Shown: positions 45,556 through 55,218, counted from the stretch's first letter. The stretch is 64,000 bases of DNA from Sediminibacterium sp. UBA657 (GCA_002299885.1 DBOB01000022.1:1-64000); one strand, 5' to 3'. The notes: generated by a model not told the origin, from the sequence alone. Numbers and translations are program-made.

Positions 45556-48500
45556 TTAGAAATTAATGTCTAAACCTAATGTAAACATGCTAGGGTTAGG
45601 ATATTCATTCAAACTAATATTGTTATTATCTTCTGGATCTAAACCTCTCCATGGACTCCAAATTGCTAAGTTTTGACCTTGAGCATACAATCTACCGCCA
45701 GTAAACATTGGCTTACCATTTGGACCCTTGATTGCTGGTAATTGATACGCAACAACTAAGTTTCTGAAACGTAAGAACTTCGCATCTTCTAAGTCAGAAG
45801 AAGTAAAGCCTCTATCAAATGTAGATTTTTGGAAGAATTTCTTGTCACCTGGAGCTTGCCATTGGTTGTCGATCAACTCTCTAGAAGCTCTTACGATAGT
45901 ATGGTATCCAGGAGTACCTCTTGTGATCCAGTTTCTTGTATTGTTACTTCTAACAACATCAAACTGATAAGAGAATAAACCATTAATTGAAAACGATTTG
46001 TATCGGAATTCAAAATCCAATCCACCTTGGTGTTTAGGTAAGTAGTTACCAAACTTAGCAAACTGACCTGCCTTAGCAATGTCATTTGTTACAGAACCAT
46101 CTGGAGCTTCATATCTTGGAGCACCAGTAGCAGGATCTGCACCTAAGTAATTGTAGTTATAGTGTGTTCCATAAGCTAAACCTTCTCTGATTACGAATGT
46201 ACCTAAGAAGAATTCATTCACCGAACCTAAGTCAAGAATTTTGTTCACGTTGTAAGAATGGTTCACACCAAGTGTTACACCGAAATCACGAGTTCTAACC
46301 ACATCCACTTTCGCGTTTAATTCTAAACCTTTGTTTTCCATCTTACCTGCATTGATATATAAGCTACCAAATCCAGTTGTACCAGACAATGGTTGGTTAA
46401 CGAATAAGTCTAAAGTCTTCTCGTCATATGCATCTATGTTGAAACGAGCACGGCCATTCCAAACACTAAAGTCGATACCAATATTTGCTTTTTGAATTCT
46501 TTCAATTTGCAAATTAGGGTTACCTGGGCTATTAGGTACTAAACCACCAATAGTAGAACCAGCATAAGCTGCAGTACCAAAAGTAGGCACCTGAGGACCT
46601 TGATAGTTGGTGATAGATTGTAAACCTGCTCCATAAGATGAAGTAGAAATAGAACCAATATTTGGAATGATACCAAATGATAATCTCACTTTCAAGTCAG
46701 AGAAAATAGATTGCTTGCTTAAGAAACGCTCTTGTAAAGCATTCCAAGTAAAACCAGCAGACCAAGAAGTTACTTCTCTATTATCTTCGTTTACAATTCT
46801 TGAAGTACCATCACGACGAATATTTGCATTTAAAGAGTATTTGTTATCATAAGTATACTTTGCTGTAGCAAAATAAGAACGGATACCAAATCCAGATTTC
46901 GCACTAGATGCATTCTGAGGATAAGTAGCAGCACCGTTAGTTGGTAAAGCTGTAGCACCTTGACCTGTTTGAGTCAAACGCTTGTCTAAGTTGAACAAAG
47001 TAAAACCTAAACCTCTTTGGAAACCTCTTACAATCTCAAAGTTAGCAGATGCTTCTATCTCAGATTTACCAAATTTCTCATTGTATAAAACAGAAGAAGT
47101 ATTGATAAATTCAGAAGTTACTGAATTAGATTCTTGAGCTATACCATTTTGGAATGATTGTAGAGAACCAATATAAGAATCTGCATTCACATAACGATTG
47201 ATGTAATTGCTAGAAGCATTCACACCCAAGTTGTTTCTAACAGTCAATGTTGGGAAGATCTTATAAGCTAATAAACCATTACCTACCATTTTAATTTGAT
47301 CATAGCCTCTAACTGTGTTTTGTAAACCTTCTAATAAGTTTGCAACTTGTCTGTAAGCCATAGAACTACTAGCACCAAAACGTAAGCTTCCATCTAAATT
47401 GTATGGATTCTCATAAGTCTTAGCTCTATAAGTCATTTGGAATGGATTTCTAGGAGAGTTTCCTTGAGCTTCACCTTCCGCTAATTTAGACTTAGAGTAA
47501 CCAATAGTAGAGTTAAATTGTGCAGTAAATTTATCTGTAGAATGGTCTAAGTTAAAACGAATAGTATAACGTTTTAAAGAAGAGCCTAAGTCAATACCTT
47601 CTTGATCAAAATAAGCACCAGATAAGAAGAACTTAGTTCTATCAGATCCACCACTTAAAGTTAATTCATGTGATTTTGAGATACCTTCTCTATAGAAAAT
47701 ATTTGCATAATCAATATCAATATTTCTTAAGCTATCTAATGCAAATTGCTTAGAAGCTGCAGTAAAACCTGCTGGTATAACTGGGTTATTTGGAGACCAG
47801 TTCCATCCTGGAGTACCTACTAATTTTTCTCTTTCCTCATATGCTAACATCTCACGAGTATTCATCAAGTTCATTCTATCAAAATTTGGACGTCTTGTGA
47901 TACCATATTGAGTTTTGTAAGTCACCACATTTTTACCAGTCTTACCTCTTTTAGATGTGATAACAATTACACCCGTACCTCCTCTAGCACCATAGATTGC
48001 AGCTGCAGTCGCATCCTTCAATACAGTGATAGATTCAAAATCGTCCGGGTTAAGTGTTTGCATATCAAATGCAGGAATTGGCACACCATCTAATACATAC
48101 AAAGGCTGTGCACCAGCACCTTGAATAGATTTGATACCACGAATAGTAACCTGCGCACTAGAACCTGGCTGACCAGATCCAGAGTTAACCAACATACCTG
48201 GAACACGACCTTGGAAAGCTTGGTCGAATGAACCTACTGGTACATCGTTTACAGTTTTACCACTAATTGTAGTTACGGCACCCGCGAACTTAGCTTTACT
48301 TTCACGTGCGTACCCTGTAATTACAACCTCTTCTAATACCGCTTCTACAGATGCTAATTCAACATTGATTGTAGTAGTAGCAGCACCAATAGTTCTAGAA
48401 AGCTTTTCGTATCCTACAATACTGAAGCTTAAAGATTTTTGATCTGTAACATTAATTTGGTAATTACCATTTGCATCAGATAAAGCATTCACTTTACCAG

Positions 48501-48636
48501 CATTCACTGTTACGCCTCCTAATCCTTGCTTAGTTTTTTGGTCAACTATCTTTCCAGAGATCTTCTTGGACCCCTGAGCCAATACTTGAAGCGCAAAACA
48601 AAAAACAAGAGAAGACAATAAAACAACTTTTCTCAT
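45556..48636 (-). CDS. SusC/RagA-family TonB-dependent outer-membrane transporter
   Basis: A 1026-residue TonB-dependent receptor. A signal peptide (about 1-20) is followed by a carboxypeptidase-like domain (SGKIVDQKTKQGLGGVTVN, to ~100), a TonB-box/plug stretch (EEVVITGYARE; VPVGSFDQAFQGRVPGML; SGSGQPGSSAQVTIRG; YVLDGVPI; LKDATAAAIYGARGGTGVI), then the barrel. Length and phrases are typical of SusC. It works with the SusD downstream to import its substrate through the outer membrane. Neither a sensor nor an anti-sigma gene is adjacent. Confidence 0.94.
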   Translation of the reverse strand: MRKVVLLSSLVFCFALQVLAQGSKKISGKIVDQKTKQGLGGVTVNAGKVNALSDANGNYQINVTDQKSLSFSIVGYEKLSRTIGAATTTINVELASVEAVLEEVVITGYARESKAKFAGAVTTISGKTVNDVPVGSFDQAFQGRVPGMLVNSGSGQPGSSAQVTIRGIKSIQGAGAQPLYVLDGVPIPAFDMQTLNPDDFESITVLKDATAAAIYGARGGTGVIVITSKRGKTGKNVVTYKTQYGITRRPNFDRMNLMNTREMLAYEEREKLVGTPGWNWSPNNPVIPAGFTAASKQFALDSLRNIDIDYANIFYREGISKSHELTLSGGSDRTKFFLSGAYFDQEGIDLGSSLKRYTIRFNLDHSTDKFTAQFNSTIGYSKSKLAEGEAQGNSPRNPFQMTYRAKTYENPYNLDGSLRFGASSSMAYRQVANLLEGLQNTVRGYDQIKMVGNGLLAYKIFPTLTVRNNLGVNASSNYINRYVNADSYIGSLQSFQNGIAQESNSVTSEFINTSSVLYNEKFGKSEIEASANFEIVRGFQRGLGFTLFNLDKRLTQTGQGATALPTNGAATYPQNASSAKSGFGIRSYFATAKYTYDNKYSLNANIRRDGTSRIVNEDNREVTSWSAGFTWNALQERFLSKQSIFSDLKVRLSFGIIPNIGSISTSSYGAGLQSITNYQGPQVPTFGTAAYAGSTIGGLVPNSPGNPNLQIERIQKANIGIDFSVWNGRARFNIDAYDEKTLDLFVNQPLSGTTGFGSLYINAGKMENKGLELNAKVDVVRTRDFGVTLGVNHSYNVNKILDLGSVNEFFLGTFVIREGLAYGTHYNYNYLGADPATGAPRYEAPDGSVTNDIAKAGQFAKFGNYLPKHQGGLDFEFRYKSFSINGLFSYQFDVVRSNNTRNWITRGTPGYHTIVRASRELIDNQWQAPGDKKFFQKSTFDRGFTSSDLEDAKFLRFRNLVVAYQLPAIKGPNGKPMFTGGRLYAQGQNLAIWSPWRGLDPEDNNNISLNEYPNPSMFTLGLDINF

Positions 48637-48880
48637 GTGATTGATTTTTAATTAGACTACGAATATAAGCAAAACGTTAACAAATTGTTATGATATATGC
48701 TAAAAAATGGTAGAAAATAAGCTACATAAAATAATTTTATATAATGTATAAACAATATATATACAACCGGCGAATTTGTTAAACAAAATAGCAAATAAAG
48801 GATAGAATTAGTGCACATTAAATTACTATTAATTCTTGCTTATTGGATGTTGCCAGTCGATAATCCTTATTGATTCGGTT

Positions 48881-48888
48881 TAGTTTTG
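48881..48888 (+). promoter_or_regulatory. -7 box before the Oar-like receptor gene
   Basis: TAGTTTTG at 48881-48888 matches the -7 consensus and lies 19 bases before the ATG at 48908. The interval 48637-48907 (271 bases) between the divergent susC and this gene holds AT-rich sequence, no ORF, and this promoter; I see no other clear element in it. Confidence 0.5.
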
Positions 48889-48907
48889 CGGCATCAAATC
48901 AAATCAA

Positions 48908-51900
48908 ATGAAAAAAACAATCTTGTTTTTGACAAGCTGTATGATGACTATCATCAGTTTTGCTCAAATTACCACTTCATCTATTTCTGGTGTTGTTGTA
49001 AATGAAAAGAAAGAAGTATTGGTTGGTGCATCAGTCATCGCGACACACGTTCCAACAGGTACAACTTACAAAACAGTAACTAACAAAACAGGTGCCTACG
49101 TGTTCCCAGCAGTAAGAGTTGGCGGACCTTTTACAGTAGTTGCAAGTTATGTTGGTTATAAAAACAATCAAGTAGCTGATTTAAGCACCAACTTAGGTGT
49201 GGTAAGCAATATTGATTTTGTTTTATTAGCGACTGGTTCAAATTTAGCAGAGGTAGTTGTTTCTAGCAATAAAAACGGCCTATTCTCTAAAGAAAGAACA
49301 GGTGCTTCTCAACAATTTACCAGAAGAGACTTGCAAAATATTCCTATTACTGGTGCAAGAACAATCGATGGAATTACAAAGTACAATGCCAACGGAAACG
49401 GAAGTTCATTTGGTGCACAAGATGCTCGTTTGAATAACTTTACGATTGACGGTTCTCAATTCAATAATAGTTTTGGTTTAGGAAACTCTGCACAAGCAGG
49501 TGGTAGAACAGGTGCATCTGCTATTTCATTAGATGCCTTGGAGCAATTACAAGTAAACATCGCGCCTTACGATATTCGTCAGAGTGGTTTTACTGGTGCT
49601 GGTATTAACGCAGTAACTAGATCTGGTACAAATGATATAGAAGGTTCTTACTATCAAACACAAAGAGACAACAGCTCAAGATACGTGGGTAATAAAGCTG
49701 CTGGTGTTCCAGTAGTGGCTTCTAAGTTTGATGAGAAAGTAAGTGGTTTCCGTCTTGGAGCACCAATCATCAAAAATAAATTATTCATTTTTGGTAACTA
49801 TGAAACATTAGAGCGTACAGAACCAGGTACCACTTGGTTTTCTACAGGTTCTCCTATTGCAACAGGTACACAAATTAGTAGAACAACTTATACAGACATG
49901 GAAACCTTATCTAATTTCATGAAAGATAAGTTTGGTTACACGACTGGTGCTTGGGAAGGATATTCTAATGCAAACAAAAGTGAAAAGTTCTTAGTAAGAT
50001 TAGATTGGAACATCAACGACAAGCATAAATTAACAGCACGTTATGTACAACATGATTCTGAAGCAGAAATCAATATTTCTAATTCTAACTCAGCAGGTGC
50101 AGGTAACAGAACCACATCTGCATTGTCTATGGCATTTGCAAATAGTGGTTATATCATCATGGATAATACACGTTCTTATGTATTAGAATTAAACAGTAAA
50201 TTATCAAACACTTTACATAATTCATTGATTATTGGTTATGATCAACAAATTGAAGATAGAAAGTACAGAAGTTCATTATTTCCAACAATTGATATCTTAA
50301 GTGGAACTACAACTTATGCTTCTGTAGGTTTTGATCCATTCACACCAGGTAACAAATTAGATTATAACACTTTTCATATTACCGATAACATTACAAAATA
50401 TGCTGGTAAGCATACTTTAACAGGTGGTCTTAATTTTGAAAAATACCAATCTAACAACTTGTTCTACCCTGCTTCTAATGGGGTTTATATTTTTAGTTCA
50501 TTAACAAGTTTCTACGCAGCAGCGAACGAAAGTTTAGCAAATGGTGGAAAGCCATCTGTTACAAATTTACCAACTCGTTTTCAGTACAGATACTCTGCAT
50601 TGCCAGGTGCAGTTGATCCAATGCAAGTATTAAAAACAATGCGTTTAGATGTTTATGGACAAGATGAATTCCAAGCAACTAAAAATATCAAATTAACCTT
50701 TGGTTTAAGAGCTGCAATCATTGATATTGAGCCAACTTCTTTAGAAAATAAAGCAGTTTCTGCTATGACTTTTGCTAATGGAGAGCGTTTGAATACAGCA
50801 ATCATGCCAACAGCTCAAATTTTATGGGAGCCAAGATTTGGTTTTAACGTAGATGTATTTGGTAATAAGAAAACACAATTAAGAGGTGGTTCTGGTGTAT
50901 TCACTGGCCGTCCTCCATATGTATTTATCTCTAACCAAGTGGGTAACAATGGTGTGTTAACAGGATTTATTGACAGTGATAATAGAGGTACAACTAAATA
51001 TGGTTTCACTGCAAATCCTGGTCAATATTATATTCCTTCAACACCAACTTTACCTTCTACATTTGACTTAGCATTTACTAATCCTAATTATAAGTTTCCT
51101 CAAGTTTGGAAAACGAATATTGCAATTGATCAAAAATTACCTCTAGGTTTAATTGGTACGATTGAAGGTATTTACAATAATAATTTAAACGCAGTACATT
51201 ATTATAATGCCAACTTAGATGCTCCAACAGGAAAATTTGCAGGTACAGATACAAGAAATCAATTTGCAAGAACAGATGCCGGTGTAAGAATAAATGATAA
51301 CGTTTCAAACGGTATCGTTTTAACAAATAAAGATGGTGCATACTTTAAATCTTTGACTTTAAAATTAGAATTGCCATATAATAAAGGTGTATTTGGATCT
51401 TTTGCTTGGACAACATCTAATGCAAAAGACTTTATGAGCGCTGGTTCAATCGCATCAGGTAGCTGGACTTCTGCAAGAGCTATTAACGGTAACAATGATT
51501 TGTCTTTATCAAATTCTGATTTTGTTTCTCCAAATCGTTTAGTAGGTGTATTTGGATACAGATTAGAGTATGGTAAAAATGGTGGTGGTGCAACCTCATT
51601 CACAATAGGTTATGTTGGTAACCAAGGTAATCCATACACATACACAATTAGTGGTGATATGAACGGAGACAGAGTGAATAACAACGAATTGCTTTTTGTA
51701 CCTAATGCATTCCAAGATATCAAGTTTGTTCCTTTGACTGTTGGTTCAAGAACTTACTCTGAAGTTGAACAACAAGCTGCTTTTTGGAACTATATTAACC
51801 AAGACGATTATTTAAAAACACGTCGTGGTCAATATGCAGAAAGAAACGCATCATTCATTCCAATGTTACACCGTTTTGACTTATCAATTGTACAAGACAT

Positions 51901-52183
51901 TTTTGTAAGTGTAAAAGGTAAGCGCAATACTTTACAAATTAGAGCGGATATCTTGAACTTTGGCAATATGTTGAACGACAAATGGGGTGTATCTCAAAGA
52001 GCAACGAACCCACAAGTCTTAGCATTTAATGCGGTGGTAAACAATCAACCTACTTATAGATTGGCTACAGAAAGATTTGCTGATGGTACAACAGGTTTAA
52101 TCACAAATACCTTAAGCAAAAATGCATCTGTATTAGATGTATGGACAGCTCAATTAGGTATTCGTTATATCTTCGGAAAATAA
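48908..52183 (+). CDS. Oar-like TonB-dependent outer-membrane protein
   Basis: A 1091-residue TonB-dependent receptor of the Oar/OmpA-related type. A signal peptide (about 1-20) is followed by a carboxypeptidase-regulatory-like domain (SISGVVVNEKKEVLVGASVIA), a plug with a motif of the Oar group (LNNFTIDGSQFNNSFGLG; LEQLQVNIAPYDIRQSGFTGAGINAVTRSGTN), and a barrel. Oar in Myxococcus is linked to protein export, and in Bacteroidota such receptors are numerous and uncharacterised. There is no SusD partner. A degenerate Ca-binding-like GDMNGDRVNNNEL occurs near 900. A strong terminator follows. Confidence 0.9.
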   Translation: MKKTILFLTSCMMTIISFAQITTSSISGVVVNEKKEVLVGASVIATHVPTGTTYKTVTNKTGAYVFPAVRVGGPFTVVASYVGYKNNQVADLSTNLGVVSNIDFVLLATGSNLAEVVVSSNKNGLFSKERTGASQQFTRRDLQNIPITGARTIDGITKYNANGNGSSFGAQDARLNNFTIDGSQFNNSFGLGNSAQAGGRTGASAISLDALEQLQVNIAPYDIRQSGFTGAGINAVTRSGTNDIEGSYYQTQRDNSSRYVGNKAAGVPVVASKFDEKVSGFRLGAPIIKNKLFIFGNYETLERTEPGTTWFSTGSPIATGTQISRTTYTDMETLSNFMKDKFGYTTGAWEGYSNANKSEKFLVRLDWNINDKHKLTARYVQHDSEAEINISNSNSAGAGNRTTSALSMAFANSGYIIMDNTRSYVLELNSKLSNTLHNSLIIGYDQQIEDRKYRSSLFPTIDILSGTTTYASVGFDPFTPGNKLDYNTFHITDNITKYAGKHTLTGGLNFEKYQSNNLFYPASNGVYIFSSLTSFYAAANESLANGGKPSVTNLPTRFQYRYSALPGAVDPMQVLKTMRLDVYGQDEFQATKNIKLTFGLRAAIIDIEPTSLENKAVSAMTFANGERLNTAIMPTAQILWEPRFGFNVDVFGNKKTQLRGGSGVFTGRPPYVFISNQVGNNGVLTGFIDSDNRGTTKYGFTANPGQYYIPSTPTLPSTFDLAFTNPNYKFPQVWKTNIAIDQKLPLGLIGTIEGIYNNNLNAVHYYNANLDAPTGKFAGTDTRNQFARTDAGVRINDNVSNGIVLTNKDGAYFKSLTLKLELPYNKGVFGSFAWTTSNAKDFMSAGSIASGSWTSARAINGNNDLSLSNSDFVSPNRLVGVFGYRLEYGKNGGGATSFTIGYVGNQGNPYTYTISGDMNGDRVNNNELLFVPNAFQDIKFVPLTVGSRTYSEVEQQAAFWNYINQDDYLKTRRGQYAERNASFIPMLHRFDLSIVQDIFVSVKGKRNTLQIRADILNFGNMLNDKWGVSQRATNPQVLAFNAVVNNQPTYRLATERFADGTTGLITNTLSKNASVLDVWTAQLGIRYIFGK

Positions 52184-52205
52184 GATTAATGTAAATAAGT
52201 TCTTT

Positions 52206-52233
52206 AAACCGCCCCAGTTGGGGCGGTTTTTTT
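52206..52233 (+). terminator. Strong rho-independent terminator after the Oar-like gene
   Basis: AAACCGCCCC (52206-52215) and GGGGCGGTTT (52220-52229) form a perfect 10-base stem with a 4-base loop AGTT, followed by a continuous T-run to 52233. Confidence 0.92.
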
Positions 52234-52344
52234 ATGCCTGCACAAACCATTTAAGTATTTAAATGAACGCTTTAAAGTTGAATGAATTTGAGAAGATTGT
52301 TTATTGAAAAAAATGTAGGAACTTAGAAATCTAAATTCAAGTAT

Positions 52345-53565
52345 ATGGCCATATCAGTATGGGAACAGTCAACCTATTTTGCACCTAAGGACTTGGTGAT
52401 TGTGGGCTGTGGATTTGTGGGATTATGGACCGCCTATGAAGCCATCCACCAAAACCCAAAATTAAATATCACCATACTTGAGCGCGGCACTATACCATCT
52501 GGAGCAAGCACGCGCAACGCGGGCTTCTCTTGTTTTGGAAGTGTTTCCGAACTGATCTCAGATATTCAGTTGATGGGTGAAGCTGCAATGTTAGAGACAG
52601 TGAAGATGCGCTATGATGGACTACAAAGAATTCAAGAAGTGTTTAAAGCAAAAGAGATAGACTACAACCAGTGGGGTGGTTATGAATTATTTGAAGGAAA
52701 AAAAACTAGTAAGAATAAAAAAGCAAGTAAAGCAAATAAAGGGGTCAGCAGTGATGAAAGTGGTCTGTATGATATTTCGAAACTAGAATCGGATATTGCT
52801 TATTTAAATAAAATTTTAGCACCTGCCTTAAAGACGCCAAAAAAGAATGGTAAATACTTGCCTATCTATACCAATGCTAGTAAGGACATTAAAAAATTAG
52901 GTTTTCAAGGTATCGAGGCCTTGGCATTTAATCAATTAGAAGGACAATTAAATTCAGCAAAATTAGTATTGGCTTTACAAAAAGCAGTGCAGGCAAAAGG
53001 TGTACAAATTCTTTTTAATACTGAGGTTAAAAAATTTAAGAGTCATAAAAAAGGCGTGACCATCACAACAAATTTAGAGGCAGTTTTAGAGACAAAACAA
53101 TTTTTAGTTTGTACTAACGGATTTGCAAAACAACTTATTCCTAGTTTAGATGTAGTGCCAGCAAGAGGGCAGGTATTTGTCACAGAGCCTATCAAAAATT
53201 TAAAATTCAAAGGATGCTTCCACTTTGATGAAGGCTATTATTATTTCCGCAACTTAGGCAACCGTTTATTATTAGGAGGTGCAAGGAATGCAGATTTTAA
53301 AAATGAAAAAACATATTCATTAGAGACTTCGGCTACCATACAAAAAGTGTTAGAAGATTTTATGATGCAACGTATCCTACCTAAGGGATCTAAGAAACCA
53401 AAAATTGAATTGAGGTGGAGTGGCACTATGGGTATGGGCTCAATCAAAAAGCCAATCATTGAACAATTACAACCTAATGTTTACTGTGCAGTGCGCATGA
53501 GTGGCATGGGAGTTGCTATTGCACCTATTGTAGCTAAGAAAGCATTGAAATTAATGAAGGGGTAG
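52345..53565 (+). CDS. FAD-dependent amine/amino acid oxidoreductase (DAO family)
   Basis: A 406-residue cytosolic flavoenzyme with the N-terminal Rossmann motif VGCGFVGLWTAYEA (GxGxxG at 21-26), an Arg/Asn-rich ASTRNAGFSCFGS motif shared with DadA/glycine oxidase relatives, and a C-terminal FAD signature RMSGMGVAIAPIVAKKAL. Family activity is oxidation of secondary or primary amines, but the substrate is unclear. A Lys/Ser-rich segment (about residues 118-140) looks like a flexible insertion. It converges with the PIN-toxin gene (1-base gap). Confidence 0.88.
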   Translation: MAISVWEQSTYFAPKDLVIVGCGFVGLWTAYEAIHQNPKLNITILERGTIPSGASTRNAGFSCFGSVSELISDIQLMGEAAMLETVKMRYDGLQRIQEVFKAKEIDYNQWGGYELFEGKKTSKNKKASKANKGVSSDESGLYDISKLESDIAYLNKILAPALKTPKKNGKYLPIYTNASKDIKKLGFQGIEALAFNQLEGQLNSAKLVLALQKAVQAKGVQILFNTEVKKFKSHKKGVTITTNLEAVLETKQFLVCTNGFAKQLIPSLDVVPARGQVFVTEPIKNLKFKGCFHFDEGYYYFRNLGNRLLLGGARNADFKNEKTYSLETSATIQKVLEDFMMQRILPKGSKKPKIELRWSGTMGMGSIKKPIIEQLQPNVYCAVRMSGMGVAIAPIVAKKALKLMKG

Positions 53566-53566
53566 T

Positions 53567-53989
53567 TTATTGACTACAAATCTTAAGTGCTTGTTCGACA
53601 TCAAAAACTGGGATAGCGCTTTTTTTAAACCCTTTTTTATCTCTACTAACAATCAAATCAATTTTTTTATTAGACAACGCAGCATAATACTGTACTGCGT
53701 CTTCAAAATCAGAAAATTCAGAATGTATAGATTGATTTATGATATTACTATTAACCTCCAATATTTCTGTTATATCATATAAATTAGTCAAATGCGATAT
53801 GACAATTTTAGGAGATTTAATTAGCTTGTTTAATAAATAATACACATTCGTGTACGAATTTGCTGAGATAAAAGGTTTTTTATTGTTGTGAGCGTATAAA
53901 TCAAAAAGTTCAGTTGCTGCATTCGAAAAACTTGCTCTATTTCCAAGAAAGTCTATGATCACATCTGTATCTATAAAAATATTTTTCAT
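53567..53989 (-). CDS. PIN-domain ribonuclease toxin (VapC-like)
   Basis: A 140-residue PIN-domain protein. The acidic active-site residues are plausible at Asp7 and Asp9 (FIDTDVIIDFL), Asp96 in SDFEDAVQYYAAL and Asp in IVSRDKKGF. VapC toxins cleave tRNA or rRNA. The start codon overlaps the antitoxin stop (TAATG), which shows tight translational coupling. It converges with the FAD oxidoreductase. Similarity is to the DUF6364-paired PIN group rather than the classical RHH/AbrB-paired VapC, so no symbol is assigned. Confidence 0.88.
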   Translation of the reverse strand: MKNIFIDTDVIIDFLGNRASFSNAATELFDLYAHNNKKPFISANSYTNVYYLLNKLIKSPKIVISHLTNLYDITEILEVNSNIINQSIHSEFSDFEDAVQYYAALSNKKIDLIVSRDKKGFKKSAIPVFDVEQALKICSQ

Positions 53990-54252
53990 TACACTTTATT
54001 ATATCGTTCAAGTAATATTTTTCCAAGTTCTTTTTTATAATCAAAATTCTTTGGAAGATTGATTATCCCTTTTAATTTAGCAATCGAAGGATGTAACTTT
54101 TTAGTTTTATTTTTTTCAACTTTTCCATTAACTGCAACAGCTTTTAAATAATTTTCAACCAAAGAAGAAAGACTCTCCTCTTTTTTCTTGGCATAAATTT
54201 TTGCGTTATAGATTACTTCATCTTCCACCACAAGGGTCAATTTTGTTTTCAT
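53989..54252 (-). CDS. DUF6364-family antitoxin
   Basis: An 87-residue protein, basic and helical: KLTLVVEDEVIYNAKIYAKKKEESLSSLVENYLKA fits a ribbon-helix-helix DNA-binding domain (about 1-40), and the C-terminal ~45 residues (Lys/Asn-rich, then LKGIINLPKNFDYKKELGKILLERY) would wrap the toxin. It begins at ATG 54252 and overlaps its own palindromic operator. The TAATG overlap with the toxin gene makes this a complete two-gene module. Confidence 0.85.
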   Translation of the reverse strand: MKTKLTLVVEDEVIYNAKIYAKKKEESLSSLVENYLKAVAVNGKVEKNKTKKLHPSIAKLKGIINLPKNFDYKKELGKILLERYNKV

Positions 54253-54288
54253 TACACGTGTATTTTAAAGTGTAAATATACGTGTAAT
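54251..54288. promoter_or_regulatory. Palindromic operator of the toxin-antitoxin module
   Basis: A 15-base inverted repeat with one mismatch, 54251-54265 and 54274-54288, separated by 8 bases. The outer 9 bases (ATTACACGT/ACGTGTAAT) are perfect. It overlaps the antitoxin ATG (54250-54252), so a bound antitoxin dimer pair would block initiation of its own gene. A -7-like element (TACACTTT) lies inside it. Confidence 0.75.
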
Positions 54289-54345
54289 TAGGTATTTGAT
54301 AAAAAATAAATAAAACAATTAGTATCTTAGAAGCCTTTCTAATAC

Positions 54346-54353
54346 TATCTTTG
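54346..54353 (+). promoter_or_regulatory. -7 box 4 bases before trmB
   Basis: TATCTTTG at 54346-54353 is followed by CGCC and the ATG at 54358. It predicts a leaderless transcript for the trmB-DUF5522-Atl array. Confidence 0.55.
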
Positions 54354-54357
54354 CGCC

Positions 54358-55215
54358 ATGGGTCAAAAGAAACTAATCAAGTTTGCCGCTATTAAGGAAT
54401 ATAACAATGTCTTGGAATTTCCACAGGACATGCAGGGCAAATGGGCTACTTTTTTTGATGGATTAAAAAAAGGGAAATCGACTATCGATATATCAAGCTT
54501 ATTAATTAGTGATGGTCAATTTGTATCAAATGTCTCTTCTATTAATAAGGAGGATAACGCATCTACTCCCCTTACTCTAGAACTTGCTTGTGGCCGAGGA
54601 GAATATGTAGTTGGCTTAGGCCGTATGTTTCCAGAACAACATTTTATAGGCATCGATTTAAAAGGCAATCGTATTTGGAAAGGAGCAAGTATTGCAAATA
54701 AAGATGGATTAACAAATGTGGCCTTTGTGCGTTCTCAAATTGAGCTTACCTCGAACTATTTTGCTAAGAAAGAGGTGGATGAAATATGGATTACATTCCC
54801 CGATCCACAGCTTAGATGGTCAAAATCAAAAAAGCGCTTGACACATCCTAAATTTTTAAGGCTGTACCAACAGTTTCTAAAGAATGACGGTATTGTGCAT
54901 TTAAAAACAGATAGCCCCCTACTCTACAATTTCACATTAAAAGTGATTGAGTTATATGGTTTACATCTGATCTACAAAACAGACAACTTATACGCTGAAC
55001 AAAATATCGATCCACGTTGTTTAATTAAAACATACTACGAAGGATTGGATATCGCACAGAGTAACAAGATTCACTATATTCAGTTTAATATTGATGGAGA
55101 CCTCCCTTTAGAACTAGATGAAATTTTAAAAGAAGCCATCAAAGACATCCCAATGGATGCAGGTGAATTACTTAGAATGGAAGCAGAAGCAGCAAGAGCA
55201 AAAAAAGAAGATTAA
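54358..55215 (+). CDS. trmB: tRNA (guanine-N7-)-methyltransferase
   Basis: Methylates G46 in the variable loop of tRNA using S-adenosylmethionine. The 285-residue protein has the SAM motif LELACGRGEYVVGLGR (about 74-89), ID at GIDLKGNR, and the characteristic IWITFPDPQLRWSKSKKRLTHPKFLRLY. It is longer than the usual ~220: residues about 34-70, between the conserved KWATFF and LELACGRGE, form an insertion rich in Ser, Asp and Lys, and the C-terminus is extended. It heads the three-gene run with a DUF5522 protein (3-base gap) and an Atl protein. Confidence 0.93.
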   Translation: MGQKKLIKFAAIKEYNNVLEFPQDMQGKWATFFDGLKKGKSTIDISSLLISDGQFVSNVSSINKEDNASTPLTLELACGRGEYVVGLGRMFPEQHFIGIDLKGNRIWKGASIANKDGLTNVAFVRSQIELTSNYFAKKEVDEIWITFPDPQLRWSKSKKRLTHPKFLRLYQQFLKNDGIVHLKTDSPLLYNFTLKVIELYGLHLIYKTDNLYAEQNIDPRCLIKTYYEGLDIAQSNKIHYIQFNIDGDLPLELDEILKEAIKDIPMDAGELLRMEAEAARAKKED

Positions 55216-55218
55216 AAA

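Noticed and set aside
48637..48907. Possible small RNA or leader in the susC/Oar divergent gap
   Set aside because: AT-rich with short self-complementary stretches but no stable hairpin or known RNA pattern. Only the promoter box is supported.
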